A stretch of 44,045 nucleotides of DNA from assembly GCA_022737715.1 (NCBI GenBank), contig JAIITD010000001.1, forward strand, positions 1 through 44,045. The letters run 5' to 3'. Every line of letters begins with the position of its first letter. Position 1 is the first letter of the stretch. Both the position numbers and the translations under genes were made by a program. Positions 24,185-32,851 of this stretch are shown here, in pieces. The DNA comes from Veillonella sp. Lineage in GTDB: Bacteria > Bacillota > Negativicutes > Veillonellales > Veillonellaceae. The notes beneath the pieces are model-generated. The model was not told the DNA's origin, searched no databases, and worked only from the letters and a program-made list of their open reading frames with translations.

Positions 24185-25333
24185 TTACACTTCTAATGAT
24201 TCCGCATAACGCAAGGCAACAACGGCCATAATCTTAGCACCTTTAATAGCTTGGTCCAATCCATAAGGAGACCCTGCAGCACAAGCAAACTCAGGGGTAT
24301 GTGCTTCTAACTGATTCCCTATATTCAAAGTAGGCTGCGCCGTAGGCACTTCATAGGATACATTTCCTACATCAGTACTGCCATCTGCCTCATCTGGTGG
24401 TAATTTTCGTGGGCTTTCACCAAACTCAGTCATCACCTCGTCAAACAAGGATAATAAACGTTCATCTTGCCTCATATCCTTAAATAAAGGTTCATAATGA
24501 TGCATATCCACGGTAGCACCATAGCTTGTAGCAATGCGATTAGCCTCTTCTTTAATAGCTGGCAAAATAATATCTTCTAAATCAGATACAGTAGCACCAC
24601 GCACTGTCATTCGTAATGTAGCCTTATCGGTTACCACATTGGGTGCAGTACCAGCCTGAGTAAATATGGCACCTACGATAGCCCCTTTGGGAAAGATATC
24701 TTGTTTCATCATTTTAATAGATTGATATAAATCAACAGCACAATCTAACGCATTAATTCCAGAGTCAGTCAAAGATGCAATATGGCATGACCGTCCATGA
24801 AAGGTTACCTCTAGAGGATGGGTAGCCAGCGAGGTACCGCCCACCTCATTCTCTCCGCCTGGATGAATGATGAGAGCCCCATCATAGTCATTAAAAAGCC
24901 CTTCATTAGCCATAAACACCTTGCCACCAATGGTCTCCTCGGCTGGGCATCCAAAAAATGTTGTTCCCCATGTATCGCGAGCGGTTTGACTAAACGCTAT
25001 AGCGGCACCCATGCTCATGATGGCGATTAAGTTATGCCCACACCCATGACCTAATTCAGGCAGTGCATCATATTCACCTAAAAAAGCCATTTTATGCAAA
25101 CGATCTAATCCTATATCACTTCGTATAGCGGTACGCAATTCAGGGCATGTCGTTAGCCCTACGGTCGTATCAAAGCCATGTTGCTCCATATAACGGCTAA
25201 TTGTTTGTACAGCACGCACCTCCTGTTGACCTAATTCAGGGTTGTTATGTAAAAATAACGAAATCGATTTCAACTCATCTTGTATACCATCAATTATGGT
25301 ACACGCTTGAATTTCTCGGTTCTTTAAATTCAT
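24185..25333 (-). CDS. M20 family metallopeptidase/amidohydrolase (AbgB/ACY1L2-like)
   Basis: Zinc-dependent amidohydrolase, 382 residues. Motifs: FLHNNPELGQQE near 27-38, GEYDALPELGHGCGHN near 87-102 (metal ligand region of the p-aminobenzoyl-glutamate hydrolase/ACY1L2 group), CPAEETIGGK near 128-137 with the catalytic Glu, and a late LEAHTPEF. A dimerisation domain lies about 175-290 (HGRSCHIASL). No signal peptide, so cytoplasmic. It starts 20 nt after the LD-carboxypeptidase and is probably cotranscribed. The substrate is not known: a dipeptide, an N-acyl amino acid, or aminobenzoyl-glutamate. Confidence 0.85.
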   Translation of the reverse strand: MNLKNREIQACTIIDGIQDELKSISLFLHNNPELGQQEVRAVQTISRYMEQHGFDTTVGLTTCPELRTAIRSDIGLDRLHKMAFLGEYDALPELGHGCGHNLIAIMSMGAAIAFSQTARDTWGTTFFGCPAEETIGGKVFMANEGLFNDYDGALIIHPGGENEVGGTSLATHPLEVTFHGRSCHIASLTDSGINALDCAVDLYQSIKMMKQDIFPKGAIVGAIFTQAGTAPNVVTDKATLRMTVRGATVSDLEDIILPAIKEEANRIATSYGATVDMHHYEPLFKDMRQDERLLSLFDEVMTEFGESPRKLPPDEADGSTDVGNVSYEVPTAQPTLNIGNQLEAHTPEFACAAGSPYGLDQAIKGAKIMAVVALRYAESLEV

Positions 25334-25353
25334 AAATCCATCCTCATGCCGCC

Positions 25354-26304
25354 TTATAATGTACGTTGTTCTGTATAAGGCGATAATACGATTGTATTAG
25401 AAATATATCGAAAATGAACGTGCCCACCTAATGGCAAGGTCTGATGCGGTGTACCATGTCCCGTTGGCACATAGCATACAAAGGGATCGGATAGATGTAC
25501 CGCTCTATTTTCTTCCATATATCGAAGAGCTTCATAACCTATGTCGTAATCAGATTCGTCCTCATCCCCTTCGCAATCGGTAAAGGTGCCTATCATCATC
25601 CCCTTTATCCGACTTAACAAGCCAGATAATCTCCATTGTTGTAACATACGATCTAGTTTATATGGTGCCTCACCAATATCCTCTATAAATAAAATCGTAT
25701 CCTCTAGGCTATCATCCTCTAAGAAATAAGGTGTACCACACAACATGGAAAGCATAGTCATATTGCCACCGCGCAATATGCCGTCCCCTAGTTCTGTACC
25801 AATTGCGCCTCGCGGAGGCTCTGGTAAAGGTTCGATGACGCGAAGTCGCCCTTCTAAGGTTTCAAATAAATGATGTATGTCTTCGTTACGAGCTCTAGTA
25901 AAATCTACCCCCATCGGACCGTGGTAGGTTACGAGGCGACTATAGCGATTGATAGCCATGTGTAACGCTGTACAATCACTATAGCCAATAAATGGCTTTC
26001 CATATTCACGTATAGCGGTGTAGTCAAGACGATCAATATAGCGCATCGTACCATACCCGCCACGTAACGCTAATACCGCATCACATGGGGCAACAGTCAT
26101 CATCCATTCAAACTCTTGTGCCTGCTCCTCAGGACTGCCCCCATACAAGCCAGTGCGATAACAAGATTCACCAAATATAATCTGATAACCATATTCCTCG
26201 CATATTTGTTGTATCGCGTCTAAAGACTCATCACTACTACTTGCAGGTGCTATACACCCAATAGTCATACCTTTTTTTAAACACCTTGGATACTTCCACT
26301 CCAT
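25354..26304 (-). CDS. LD-carboxypeptidase (S66 family, LdcA-like)
   Basis: Serine peptidase of the LdcA/MccF family, 316 residues. It removes the terminal D-Ala from murein tetrapeptides in the cytoplasm; MccF relatives cleave microcin C or other peptide-nucleotide or amide substrates. Catalytic triad candidates are Ser109 in GYSDCTALH, Glu208 in FIEDIGEAPYKLDR and His283 in TGHGTPH. The N-terminal LRGGYGTMR (80-88) is also typical. No signal peptide. Ribosome site GAGGAA. Context after a peptide importer favours a role in peptide recycling; MccF-like immunity is a less likely alternative. Confidence 0.87.
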   Translation of the reverse strand: MEWKYPRCLKKGMTIGCIAPASSSDESLDAIQQICEEYGYQIIFGESCYRTGLYGGSPEEQAQEFEWMMTVAPCDAVLALRGGYGTMRYIDRLDYTAIREYGKPFIGYSDCTALHMAINRYSRLVTYHGPMGVDFTRARNEDIHHLFETLEGRLRVIEPLPEPPRGAIGTELGDGILRGGNMTMLSMLCGTPYFLEDDSLEDTILFIEDIGEAPYKLDRMLQQWRLSGLLSRIKGMMIGTFTDCEGDEDESDYDIGYEALRYMEENRAVHLSDPFVCYVPTGHGTPHQTLPLGGHVHFRYISNTIVLSPYTEQRTL

Positions 26305-26384
26305 AATTCCTCACATATATAGCATTGTTTACAAGGTCATGTACTAATAGTAACTATAAACGACCATACATAAATCGTAAAATA

Positions 26385-26413
26385 CAAAAAAGACGTACAA
26401 ATTGTACGTCTTT
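26385..26413 (-). terminator. Terminator after oppA
   Basis: Near-perfect dyad AAAGACGTACAA-A-TTGTACGTCTTT (26389-26413), followed on the minus strand by TTTTTTG. It begins 9 nt past the oppA stop, so LdcA and the M20 gene need read-through or their own promoter. Confidence 0.85.
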
Positions 26414-26421
26414 AGTGTATC

Positions 26422-28023
26422 TTATTTATATGCTTTTTTAAAGTCTACTTGACCAAGTACGGTCCAGAAATAGTTTTGAATGGTTCCATTAGATACATAT
26501 GGTTGTGTCGTAAAGTATAATGGCATAACTAAGGATTCATCAAAAATCATACGTTCTGCTTTATGCATCAATGCATCACGTTCTGCACTATCTGGGGTGC
26601 TACGAATACGAGCGATAAGCTCATTATATTCTTCACTATGATATTGGCTGTCATTATCTTCAGCAGAGAATACTTCTAAGAAGTTTTGTGGGTCCCCATA
26701 GTCAGCAACCCAGGATGCACGAGCCACTTGATATTTGCCAGCCTCGCGATTGGCAAGGAACACCTTAGTCTCTTGATTCTGCAATCGTACATCAGCGCCA
26801 AATGCTTTATGCCATGTTGCTTGAATGGCTTCTGCTATCGCTTTATGCATTTCACTCGTATTATACAAAATCGTAATTGGTGGCAATGGATGATTTTCAT
26901 CATAGCCAGCCTCTTTTATCAATTCCTTAGCTTGCTCTACATCTTCATATACAAGATAGCTACCGGCTTCACGGAAATCATCAGTTCCATTGCTTTCAAG
27001 CATACCATATGGAACAAATGCATACGCTTCTTCCTTACCACCTTTTACGATGTTCTTTACAATTTCCTTACGATTAATAACCATGGAAAAGGCTTTACGT
27101 ACATCAGGATTGGTAAAAGGTTCTGCTTTCACATTAAATAGGTAATAATAGTTACCAAGCATAGGGCCTATGTGCAATAAACCAGCTTCTTCTAACCGTT
27201 GTTGATCTGCTACAGGAGGTTCTACCATCATGTCCGCTTCGCCACCTTCAACGAGAGTGAGGCGTGTACTTTGAGATTCACTAATCGGCCAATTCATCGT
27301 TTTTGTTACAACTTCATCAGCATCCCAATAGTTTTCATTTTTGACAAAATTGAGCTCTCCATTATGTTGCCAACTCAACAATTTATAAGGCCCATTAGAA
27401 ACAATTGTTTCCGCATTATTGCCCCAATTTTCATTATTTTCTACAGTTTTTTTATTCACCGGATAATAGCCATGAGAGGCCAATAATTTTAAGAAATATG
27501 CTGTTGGATGTTCTAAGGTAACAACTAATGTATCGTCATCAATTGCTTCTACACCAACATCATTGCGATCGGCTTTGCCATTATTGAAAGCTTCGCCATT
27601 CTTAATCACATATAACATATAGGCGTTATCAGCGCCTGTATCCGGATCCAAGGTTCTTTTCCAAGCATACTCAAAATCATGAGCTGTTAATGGTTCTCCA
27701 TTAGACCACTTCAGATTAGGTCTCAAATGGAATGTATATGTTGTACCATCATCTGACATAGTCCAACTCTTTGCTATGGCAGCCTCTGGCTCGCCTTTAT
27801 CATCTAAACGAACCAAACCATCAAATAGCTGTAATTGAACGGTCGCCTCAGGTGATGTACTAGACTTAGCCGGATCTAGTGTTGATGGTTCTTGTTCCAA
27901 TACATATCGTATCGTATGCTCATCAACAATCTTAGGCCCGTTAGTATACCCAAAGACGAGTAGCAATATACTTACGCCAAAGGCTAGTACCACGAGCTTA
28001 AGCAATTTACGTTTATCCATCAT
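26422..28023 (-). CDS. oppA: Oligopeptide ABC transporter substrate-binding protein
   Basis: SBP_bac_5 family, 533 residues. Binds peptides outside the inner membrane and delivers them to OppBCDF. An N-terminal hydrophobic segment (about 8-26) is followed by HTIRYVLEQEPSTLDPAKSS, the usual mature start; the family motif GLVRLDDKGEPEAAIAKSW lies near 70-88 and YTFHLRPNLKWSNGEPLTAHDFEYAWKR near 95-122. Unlike most Firmicutes OppA it has no lipobox Cys, so it is either a soluble periplasmic protein or held by an uncleaved anchor, which suits a two-membrane cell. Overlaps the serine hydrolase gene by 4 nt. MppA-like specificity for murein peptides is possible. Confidence 0.93.
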   Translation of the reverse strand: MMDKRKLLKLVVLAFGVSILLLVFGYTNGPKIVDEHTIRYVLEQEPSTLDPAKSSTSPEATVQLQLFDGLVRLDDKGEPEAAIAKSWTMSDDGTTYTFHLRPNLKWSNGEPLTAHDFEYAWKRTLDPDTGADNAYMLYVIKNGEAFNNGKADRNDVGVEAIDDDTLVVTLEHPTAYFLKLLASHGYYPVNKKTVENNENWGNNAETIVSNGPYKLLSWQHNGELNFVKNENYWDADEVVTKTMNWPISESQSTRLTLVEGGEADMMVEPPVADQQRLEEAGLLHIGPMLGNYYYLFNVKAEPFTNPDVRKAFSMVINRKEIVKNIVKGGKEEAYAFVPYGMLESNGTDDFREAGSYLVYEDVEQAKELIKEAGYDENHPLPPITILYNTSEMHKAIAEAIQATWHKAFGADVRLQNQETKVFLANREAGKYQVARASWVADYGDPQNFLEVFSAEDNDSQYHSEEYNELIARIRSTPDSAERDALMHKAERMIFDESLVMPLYFTTQPYVSNGTIQNYFWTVLGQVDFKKAYK

Positions 28024-28835
28024 GGTAATGCATCCTCTACAAATTCTTTCATAATGAGCCCCATCTGAGCTCCTAGTTGTTTTGCCTTATCATTACATAA
28101 ATGACTCATTAATAAAACAAAACAAAAATCTCCATTCATCGTTTCTATAATGCCCGCATCATGTTCAACACAATCTAACGAACCCGTTTTATGATGGAAT
28201 ATTACATCCTCCCCCCAATGAAATGGCAATATATCTCTGAACTGTTGACGCCCCAGAATATTCCACATCTCATGGCCATATATGGTATGACGCAATTCAT
28301 ATATATGATGTAACAATACAGCCATATCCATGGCAGTAATATAATTTTCTCGGTTTTCTTTTACCGCTGTAAAATCCATCATCATACGATTGATTTCAAA
28401 ATGTTCAAGCCCTAGTTGTTCAGCTCTGGCATTAATATTTTCCATGCCCAAGGCTTGTATCAATAGATTAGTCGCCCAATTATCACTGAGTACCATCATC
28501 AATCGACATAGCTCTAAATAACTAAAACTATGATTACCCACCAATTCCATCAAGGCGCCAGCCCCTTCAACACGAGGGCTCCGACTCAATGCAATCGTAT
28601 CGCTAAGATCGAGTTGTTCTTGTGCTGCTAGATGAAATACATATTCCAAAATCAGCGTTTTTACCATACTAGCACCAGTATGGACAATCGTTTCCTTAGA
28701 AGAAGCTACTATGGTAGCCTCCTCCCCTTCATTCAGACGCGTTACCATATAGGATACAGTGGCATCTGAAGGCAACGTATCAAGCAAAGCTGCCAATTGC
28801 ATTTCTAAGGATTTCCCTACGATTAACTGTTTCAT
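28020..28835 (-). CDS. Beta-lactamase-fold serine hydrolase without a signal peptide
   Basis: 271 residues with all three penicillin-recognising motifs: SMVK (Ser56-Lys59), SDN (117-119) and KTG (216-218). It resembles class A enzymes (Beta-lactamase2 family), but the omega-loop region after INR150 (MMMDFTAVKENREN) has no ExxxN equivalent of Glu166/Asn170, so efficient beta-lactam hydrolysis is doubtful. No signal peptide or membrane anchor is seen (MKQLIVGKSLEMQ), so it should be cytoplasmic, unlike real beta-lactamases. It sits inside the opp operon (11 nt after oppF, 4-nt overlap with oppA), pointing to a D,D- or D-amino acid peptidase or amidase acting on imported peptides. Confidence 0.82.
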   Translation of the reverse strand: MKQLIVGKSLEMQLAALLDTLPSDATVSYMVTRLNEGEEATIVASSKETIVHTGASMVKTLILEYVFHLAAQEQLDLSDTIALSRSPRVEGAGALMELVGNHSFSYLELCRLMMVLSDNWATNLLIQALGMENINARAEQLGLEHFEINRMMMDFTAVKENRENYITAMDMAVLLHHIYELRHTIYGHEMWNILGRQQFRDILPFHWGEDVIFHHKTGSLDCVEHDAGIIETMNGDFCFVLLMSHLCNDKAKQLGAQMGLIMKEFVEDALP

Positions 28836-28846
28836 TATTTACCCCA

Positions 28847-29794
28847 TTAAATATGCCAACATGCAATTCTTCTATCCGCCCATTCACGGAGAGGTGGTCG
28901 TTCTTCTAGACATCTACGTTCAACATCTGGACAACGATCACTAAACAAACACCCCTTAGGCGGATACAACGGACTCGCCGGTTCTCCTTTCAATGGAGCG
29001 CCAATTGGAGCCCGCGGAACCACTTCGCCAACCATCTTCGTAAGGGCCTTTGAATATGGATGTTGAGGAAACTCATAAATATCAAGAGCAGGCCCCTCTT
29101 CCATAACAGCCCCTAAATACATGACCACCATGCGATGGCTAATGTAACGAACCATAGGCAAATCATGTGAAATAAAGAGATAGGAAATGCCATGTAAAGC
29201 TTGTAAGCGCTCTAACAACGTCATAATCTGAACCTGTATAGACACATCTAGTGCCGAAATAGGTTCATCAAGAATAATGCATTTAGGCTCCATAATAAGT
29301 GCCCGAGCAATACCAATTCTTTGTCGTTGCCCACCAGATAATTCATGAGCATATCGCTCACCAAAAGACATATCTAAACCTACCTGTTCTAACACCTCTT
29401 TAACACGAATGACACGATCTCGAGGCGTATAATTAGGGTTTAACTCTAATGGCTCTTCTAATATTGTATTAATCTTTAATCTCGGATTAAGAGATGCATA
29501 TGGATTTTGGAATACCATTTGCATCATATCCCTCGTTATATCTTTATGAATATATGGATTTACTTCAATTCCATTCATATAAATAGAACCTGATGTGGCT
29601 TGATGTACGCCCATCAAGGTATACCCAAACGTAGATTTACCACATCCTGACTCACCAACAATACCTAGTGTTTCGCCTTCCTCTTGGTAAAGACTAACAC
29701 CTTGTAATGCATGTACCGTTTGTTTTGGTCTAAACAATCCGCCAGAAAGGGTAAAATTTTTAACGAGATTGTCTGTTTCCCAAATATATCCCAT
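28847..29794 (-). CDS. oppF: Oligopeptide ABC transporter ATPase OppF
   Basis: One of the two ATPases of the importer, 315 residues. Walker A GESGCGKS near 47-54, signature LSGGQRQRIGIARAL near 150, Walker B CIILDEPISALD near 170, and the C-terminal Opp extension with CLFSDRCPDVERRC, a Cys cluster typical of OppD/F proteins. The chosen ATG overlaps the oppD stop (TAATG) and has GGAGG 9 nt upstream; an earlier in-frame ATG 10 codons up has no good site and is rejected. Confidence 0.95.
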   Translation of the reverse strand: MGYIWETDNLVKNFTLSGGLFRPKQTVHALQGVSLYQEEGETLGIVGESGCGKSTFGYTLMGVHQATSGSIYMNGIEVNPYIHKDITRDMMQMVFQNPYASLNPRLKINTILEEPLELNPNYTPRDRVIRVKEVLEQVGLDMSFGERYAHELSGGQRQRIGIARALIMEPKCIILDEPISALDVSIQVQIMTLLERLQALHGISYLFISHDLPMVRYISHRMVVMYLGAVMEEGPALDIYEFPQHPYSKALTKMVGEVVPRAPIGAPLKGEPASPLYPPKGCLFSDRCPDVERRCLEERPPLREWADRRIACWHI

Positions 29795-30777
29795 TAAAGT
29801 CCCTCCAACTTTGCTAACCAACATGTATACTCATGATTATTCCCAACATTGGATATCATAGGTATACGTTTTCCACATATGCGCATCGCCCATTTACAAC
29901 GCGGATTAAAGGCACATCCACGAGGTAATTCATACAAATCTGGCGGTTGTCCTTCAATGGCCTTTAATTCACCATGCCATTTTCCCTGCGGCAAAGACAT
30001 TAACAGACCAATTGTATAAGGATGACGTGGATCATTAAACAAATCCTCTACCGTAGCAGACTCAACACATTTACCAGCATACATAACCATAACGCGGTCA
30101 CATAATTGTGCGATAACACGTAAATTATGGGAAATAAATATAATACCTATTCCCGCTTCTACCGCTAAGGTCTGCATAAGGCGTAAAATTTGTGCCTCTG
30201 TTGTTGTATCCAGTGCAGTTGTCGGTTCATCACAGATTAAGATTTTAGGACGGCCCGCTACAGCCATGGCAATACATACCCGTTGACGCATACCGCCACT
30301 CAATTCATGAGGATATTGGTTTAACCGCTTTTCTGGTGTAGATAGGCCCATTTTTTTCAACAAATCGAGAGCTATCGCCTTTTCATCATAATCATCACCA
30401 TAGGCATTGCTACGATGAATCACCTCATAAATTTGCTCACCAATTGTCAATATCGGATTCAATGCGGTCATGGGATCCTGAAATACCATGGCTACCGTAG
30501 TACCACGCAATTCATTCCAATCTTCTTCTACATAGTCTTGACAATCTTCACCATCAATTTCAAATTTTTCTGATTTTATTTTAGTACGACCTTCCGGTAG
30601 TAGGCCCATCAAAGAATTAACCATGACCGATTTACCGCATCCGGATTCACCAACAACGCCTAAAATTTCACCTTTTCTAAGCATGATGTCCTGATTGCGA
30701 ATAATGCGCAAAGGGCCTCTAAATGTATCGATGGTAATGGATAGATTTCGTACATCTACTAATATATCATTCATCAT
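29794..30777 (-). CDS. oppD: Oligopeptide ABC transporter ATPase OppD
   Basis: The other ATPase of the importer, 327 residues. Walker A GESGCGKS near 43-50, Q-loop MVFQDPMTALNP near 95-106, signature LSGGMRQRVCIAMA near 158, Walker B ILICDEPTTALDTT near 179-192, and the C-terminal GCAFNPRCKWAMRIC Cys motif near 290. Ribosome site AAGGGG; overlaps the oppC stop by 4 nt. Two consecutive ATGs make the exact start uncertain by one codon. Confidence 0.95.
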   Translation of the reverse strand: MMNDILVDVRNLSITIDTFRGPLRIIRNQDIMLRKGEILGVVGESGCGKSVMVNSLMGLLPEGRTKIKSEKFEIDGEDCQDYVEEDWNELRGTTVAMVFQDPMTALNPILTIGEQIYEVIHRSNAYGDDYDEKAIALDLLKKMGLSTPEKRLNQYPHELSGGMRQRVCIAMAVAGRPKILICDEPTTALDTTTEAQILRLMQTLAVEAGIGIIFISHNLRVIAQLCDRVMVMYAGKCVESATVEDLFNDPRHPYTIGLLMSLPQGKWHGELKAIEGQPPDLYELPRGCAFNPRCKWAMRICGKRIPMISNVGNNHEYTCWLAKLEGL

Positions 30778-31673
30778 CTATCCCCTTCCTTTGGATCAAA
30801 TACATTACGCAATCCATCCCCTAAGAATACAAAGCCAAGCATAGTAACGCTAATTGCCAATGCAGGGAATATCAATTGGAATGGATACGATCTCATACTA
30901 CTAATCCCATCAGATGCCAAAACACCCCAACTTGCCATCGGTGCATTAACACCAAGCCCAATAAAGCTCAAAAAGGCCTCGGTAAAGATGGCATCTGGAA
31001 TCGCCAATGTCAATGTGATAATGATAGGACCTACACAGTTTGGCAGAATGTGGCGCCATAGAATACGCCATTTAGGAATCCCCATTGTTTCTGCGGCAAT
31101 AATATATTCCTCTTCACGAACTTTCACAATTTGACTGCGTACAATACGTGCCATATTGAGCCAATATGCAATCCCCAAAGCGATAAAAATCGAGGTAAGG
31201 CCTGGGCCAATAACAACCATTAACAAAATAACGTATAACAATAATGGAATACCATATAATACATCGACGATAGCCATCATAATTCTATCTGTTTTACCAC
31301 CAAAGTAACCTGCAATTCCACCATAAATAACGCCGATTACAAGATTTAATAAGGCAGCTACAATACCAATGGTTAAAGAAATACGCGCACCATACATAAC
31401 GCGAGTATAAATATCACGGCCTAATGTATCCGTACCAAACCAATGTGCTAAGCTAGGACTTTGGTTAGCATCTACCAAGGATTGATCTGCATAAGTATAT
31501 GGTGAAATCATAGGACCAAAGATTGCCAACACAATCATAACAGCTATGATGCCTGCACCAACTACGGCCAATCGATTTAACTTAAATCGTTGCCACCAGT
31601 TAGGACGCACTATAAAGGAGGATTCTCGAATATTCGTATCGCGTTCAATAGGTAAAAAATCGTTTCTATCCAT
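30774..31673 (-). CDS. oppC: Oligopeptide ABC transporter permease OppC
   Basis: Inner-membrane permease, 299 residues. Cytoplasmic N terminus (1-32), first TM about 35-53, then the OppC-type periplasmic loop with LAHWFGTDTLGRDIYTRVMYGAR near 75-97. The permease core follows with five TM segments and the EAA loop YIIAAETMGIPKWRILWRHILPN near 190-212. It starts on the oppB stop codon, so the genes are coupled. Confidence 0.95.
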   Translation of the reverse strand: MDRNDFLPIERDTNIRESSFIVRPNWWQRFKLNRLAVVGAGIIAVMIVLAIFGPMISPYTYADQSLVDANQSPSLAHWFGTDTLGRDIYTRVMYGARISLTIGIVAALLNLVIGVIYGGIAGYFGGKTDRIMMAIVDVLYGIPLLLYVILLMVVIGPGLTSIFIALGIAYWLNMARIVRSQIVKVREEEYIIAAETMGIPKWRILWRHILPNCVGPIIITLTLAIPDAIFTEAFLSFIGLGVNAPMASWGVLASDGISSMRSYPFQLIFPALAISVTMLGFVFLGDGLRNVFDPKEGDR

Positions 31674-32602
31674 TACGCACGCTCCTTCTCTGTTGTTACC
31701 CGAGGGTCGATAATCGGATAAATCATATCAACAATAATATTCAAGACTACAATCAAAGTACTATAAAACACAGTAACACCAAGAATAACCGTATAGTCAC
31801 GATTATAAATAGATGTTACAAAATATTGACCTAAACCAGGAATGGCAAAAATTGTTTCCACAATAAAGCTACCTGTTAACAAACTAGCAGCTAATGGGCC
31901 AATGTAGGTAATAACAGGTAAAATAGCATTACCTAAAGCATGACGGATTAAGATATTCCATGCACCAAGTCCTTTGGCTCGAGCTGTGCGAATATATTCT
32001 TGTTGATATACATCAAGCAGTCCACTACGAGTTAAGCGTGCAATAAATGCCATAGGCTGTGCGGCCAATGTAAGTACCGGTAAAATCATATACGACGGAC
32101 CACGCCACATCGCTACTGGCAACCAACCCAGCTCAAAACCTACCACATATACTAGAACTGCACCAATAATAAAGGTAGGAACAGAAATACCTAATGTGGA
32201 AACAAATGTAATAGCATAATCTATTATGCCATTAGGACGCATGGCACTAATAGCACCTGCTGCGATACCTCCTACAACGGCAACACAAAGAGCCAATAGT
32301 CCCAATTGCGCAGATACAGGAAATGATTCACCTATAATATCATTAACAGAGCGTCCTTCATATTTATAGGATGGCCCTAAATCCCCTGTAACAACACCAC
32401 CAATGTAATCAGCATATTGCTTCCATAAAGGATCATCTAAATGATATTTCGCCTCTATGCTAGCTTTAACTTGAGGTGGTAATTTTTTCTCACTTGTAAA
32501 AGGTCCACCAGGTATAGCATGCATTAAAACGAAGGTAATACTAATAATTACCCACAGTATAACAAGTGCGCTACCTATGCGCCGTAAAACATACCTTGCC
32601 AT
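31673..32602 (-). CDS. oppB: Oligopeptide ABC transporter permease OppB
   Basis: Inner-membrane permease, 309 residues. Typical OppB start MARYVLRRIGSALVILWVIISITFVLMH, PGGPFTSEKKLPP near 32-44, GDLGPSYKYEGRSVNDII, and the EAA loop EYIRTARAKGLGAWNILIRHALGNA near 205-230. The start at 32602 has GGAGGAG 7 nt upstream; the ATG five codons earlier is part of that ribosome site. First gene of oppBCDF-hydrolase-oppA. A TATAAT lies upstream on the minus strand near 32660 without a clear -35. Confidence 0.95.
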   Translation of the reverse strand: MARYVLRRIGSALVILWVIISITFVLMHAIPGGPFTSEKKLPPQVKASIEAKYHLDDPLWKQYADYIGGVVTGDLGPSYKYEGRSVNDIIGESFPVSAQLGLLALCVAVVGGIAAGAISAMRPNGIIDYAITFVSTLGISVPTFIIGAVLVYVVGFELGWLPVAMWRGPSYMILPVLTLAAQPMAFIARLTRSGLLDVYQQEYIRTARAKGLGAWNILIRHALGNAILPVITYIGPLAASLLTGSFIVETIFAIPGLGQYFVTSIYNRDYTVILGVTVFYSTLIVVLNIIVDMIYPIIDPRVTTEKERA

Positions 32603-32794
32603 TCTATTCTCCTCCATACAATAAAATTTCTATATTATTATACTATATTATGACTCTAAATTTAAAGGTATAGATTTAATATTGTAATAAATATTTTATT
32701 TTTTATTTATTTCTTTTAAACTACATCTATTAAAAACTCATCTATTCTTCATATTATATCATGCATTACAGGGGCTTTCTATTATTCCACTCGT

Positions 32795-32823
32795 TTTACA
32801 GGTTTTAACGAATACAGTACAAT
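32795..32823 (+). promoter_or_regulatory. Promoter of the pyridoxal/pyridoxamine kinase gene
   Basis: TTTACA (32795-32800), a 17-nt spacer and TACAAT (32818-32823), each one base from the sigma-A consensus, 28 nt before the start codon. This is the best -35/-10 pair in the window. Confidence 0.65.
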
Positions 32824-32851
32824 ACATATATACTATATTGAGGAGGTCTCT

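Noticed and set aside
26686..27141. A 151-residue plus-strand ORF rich in hydrophobic residues
   Set aside because: Antisense to oppA; no ribosome site and the hydrophobic bias is a by-product of the opposite strand.
28020..28835. Beta-lactam resistance gene
   Set aside because: No export signal and no Glu166 equivalent; the opp context favours peptide metabolism.
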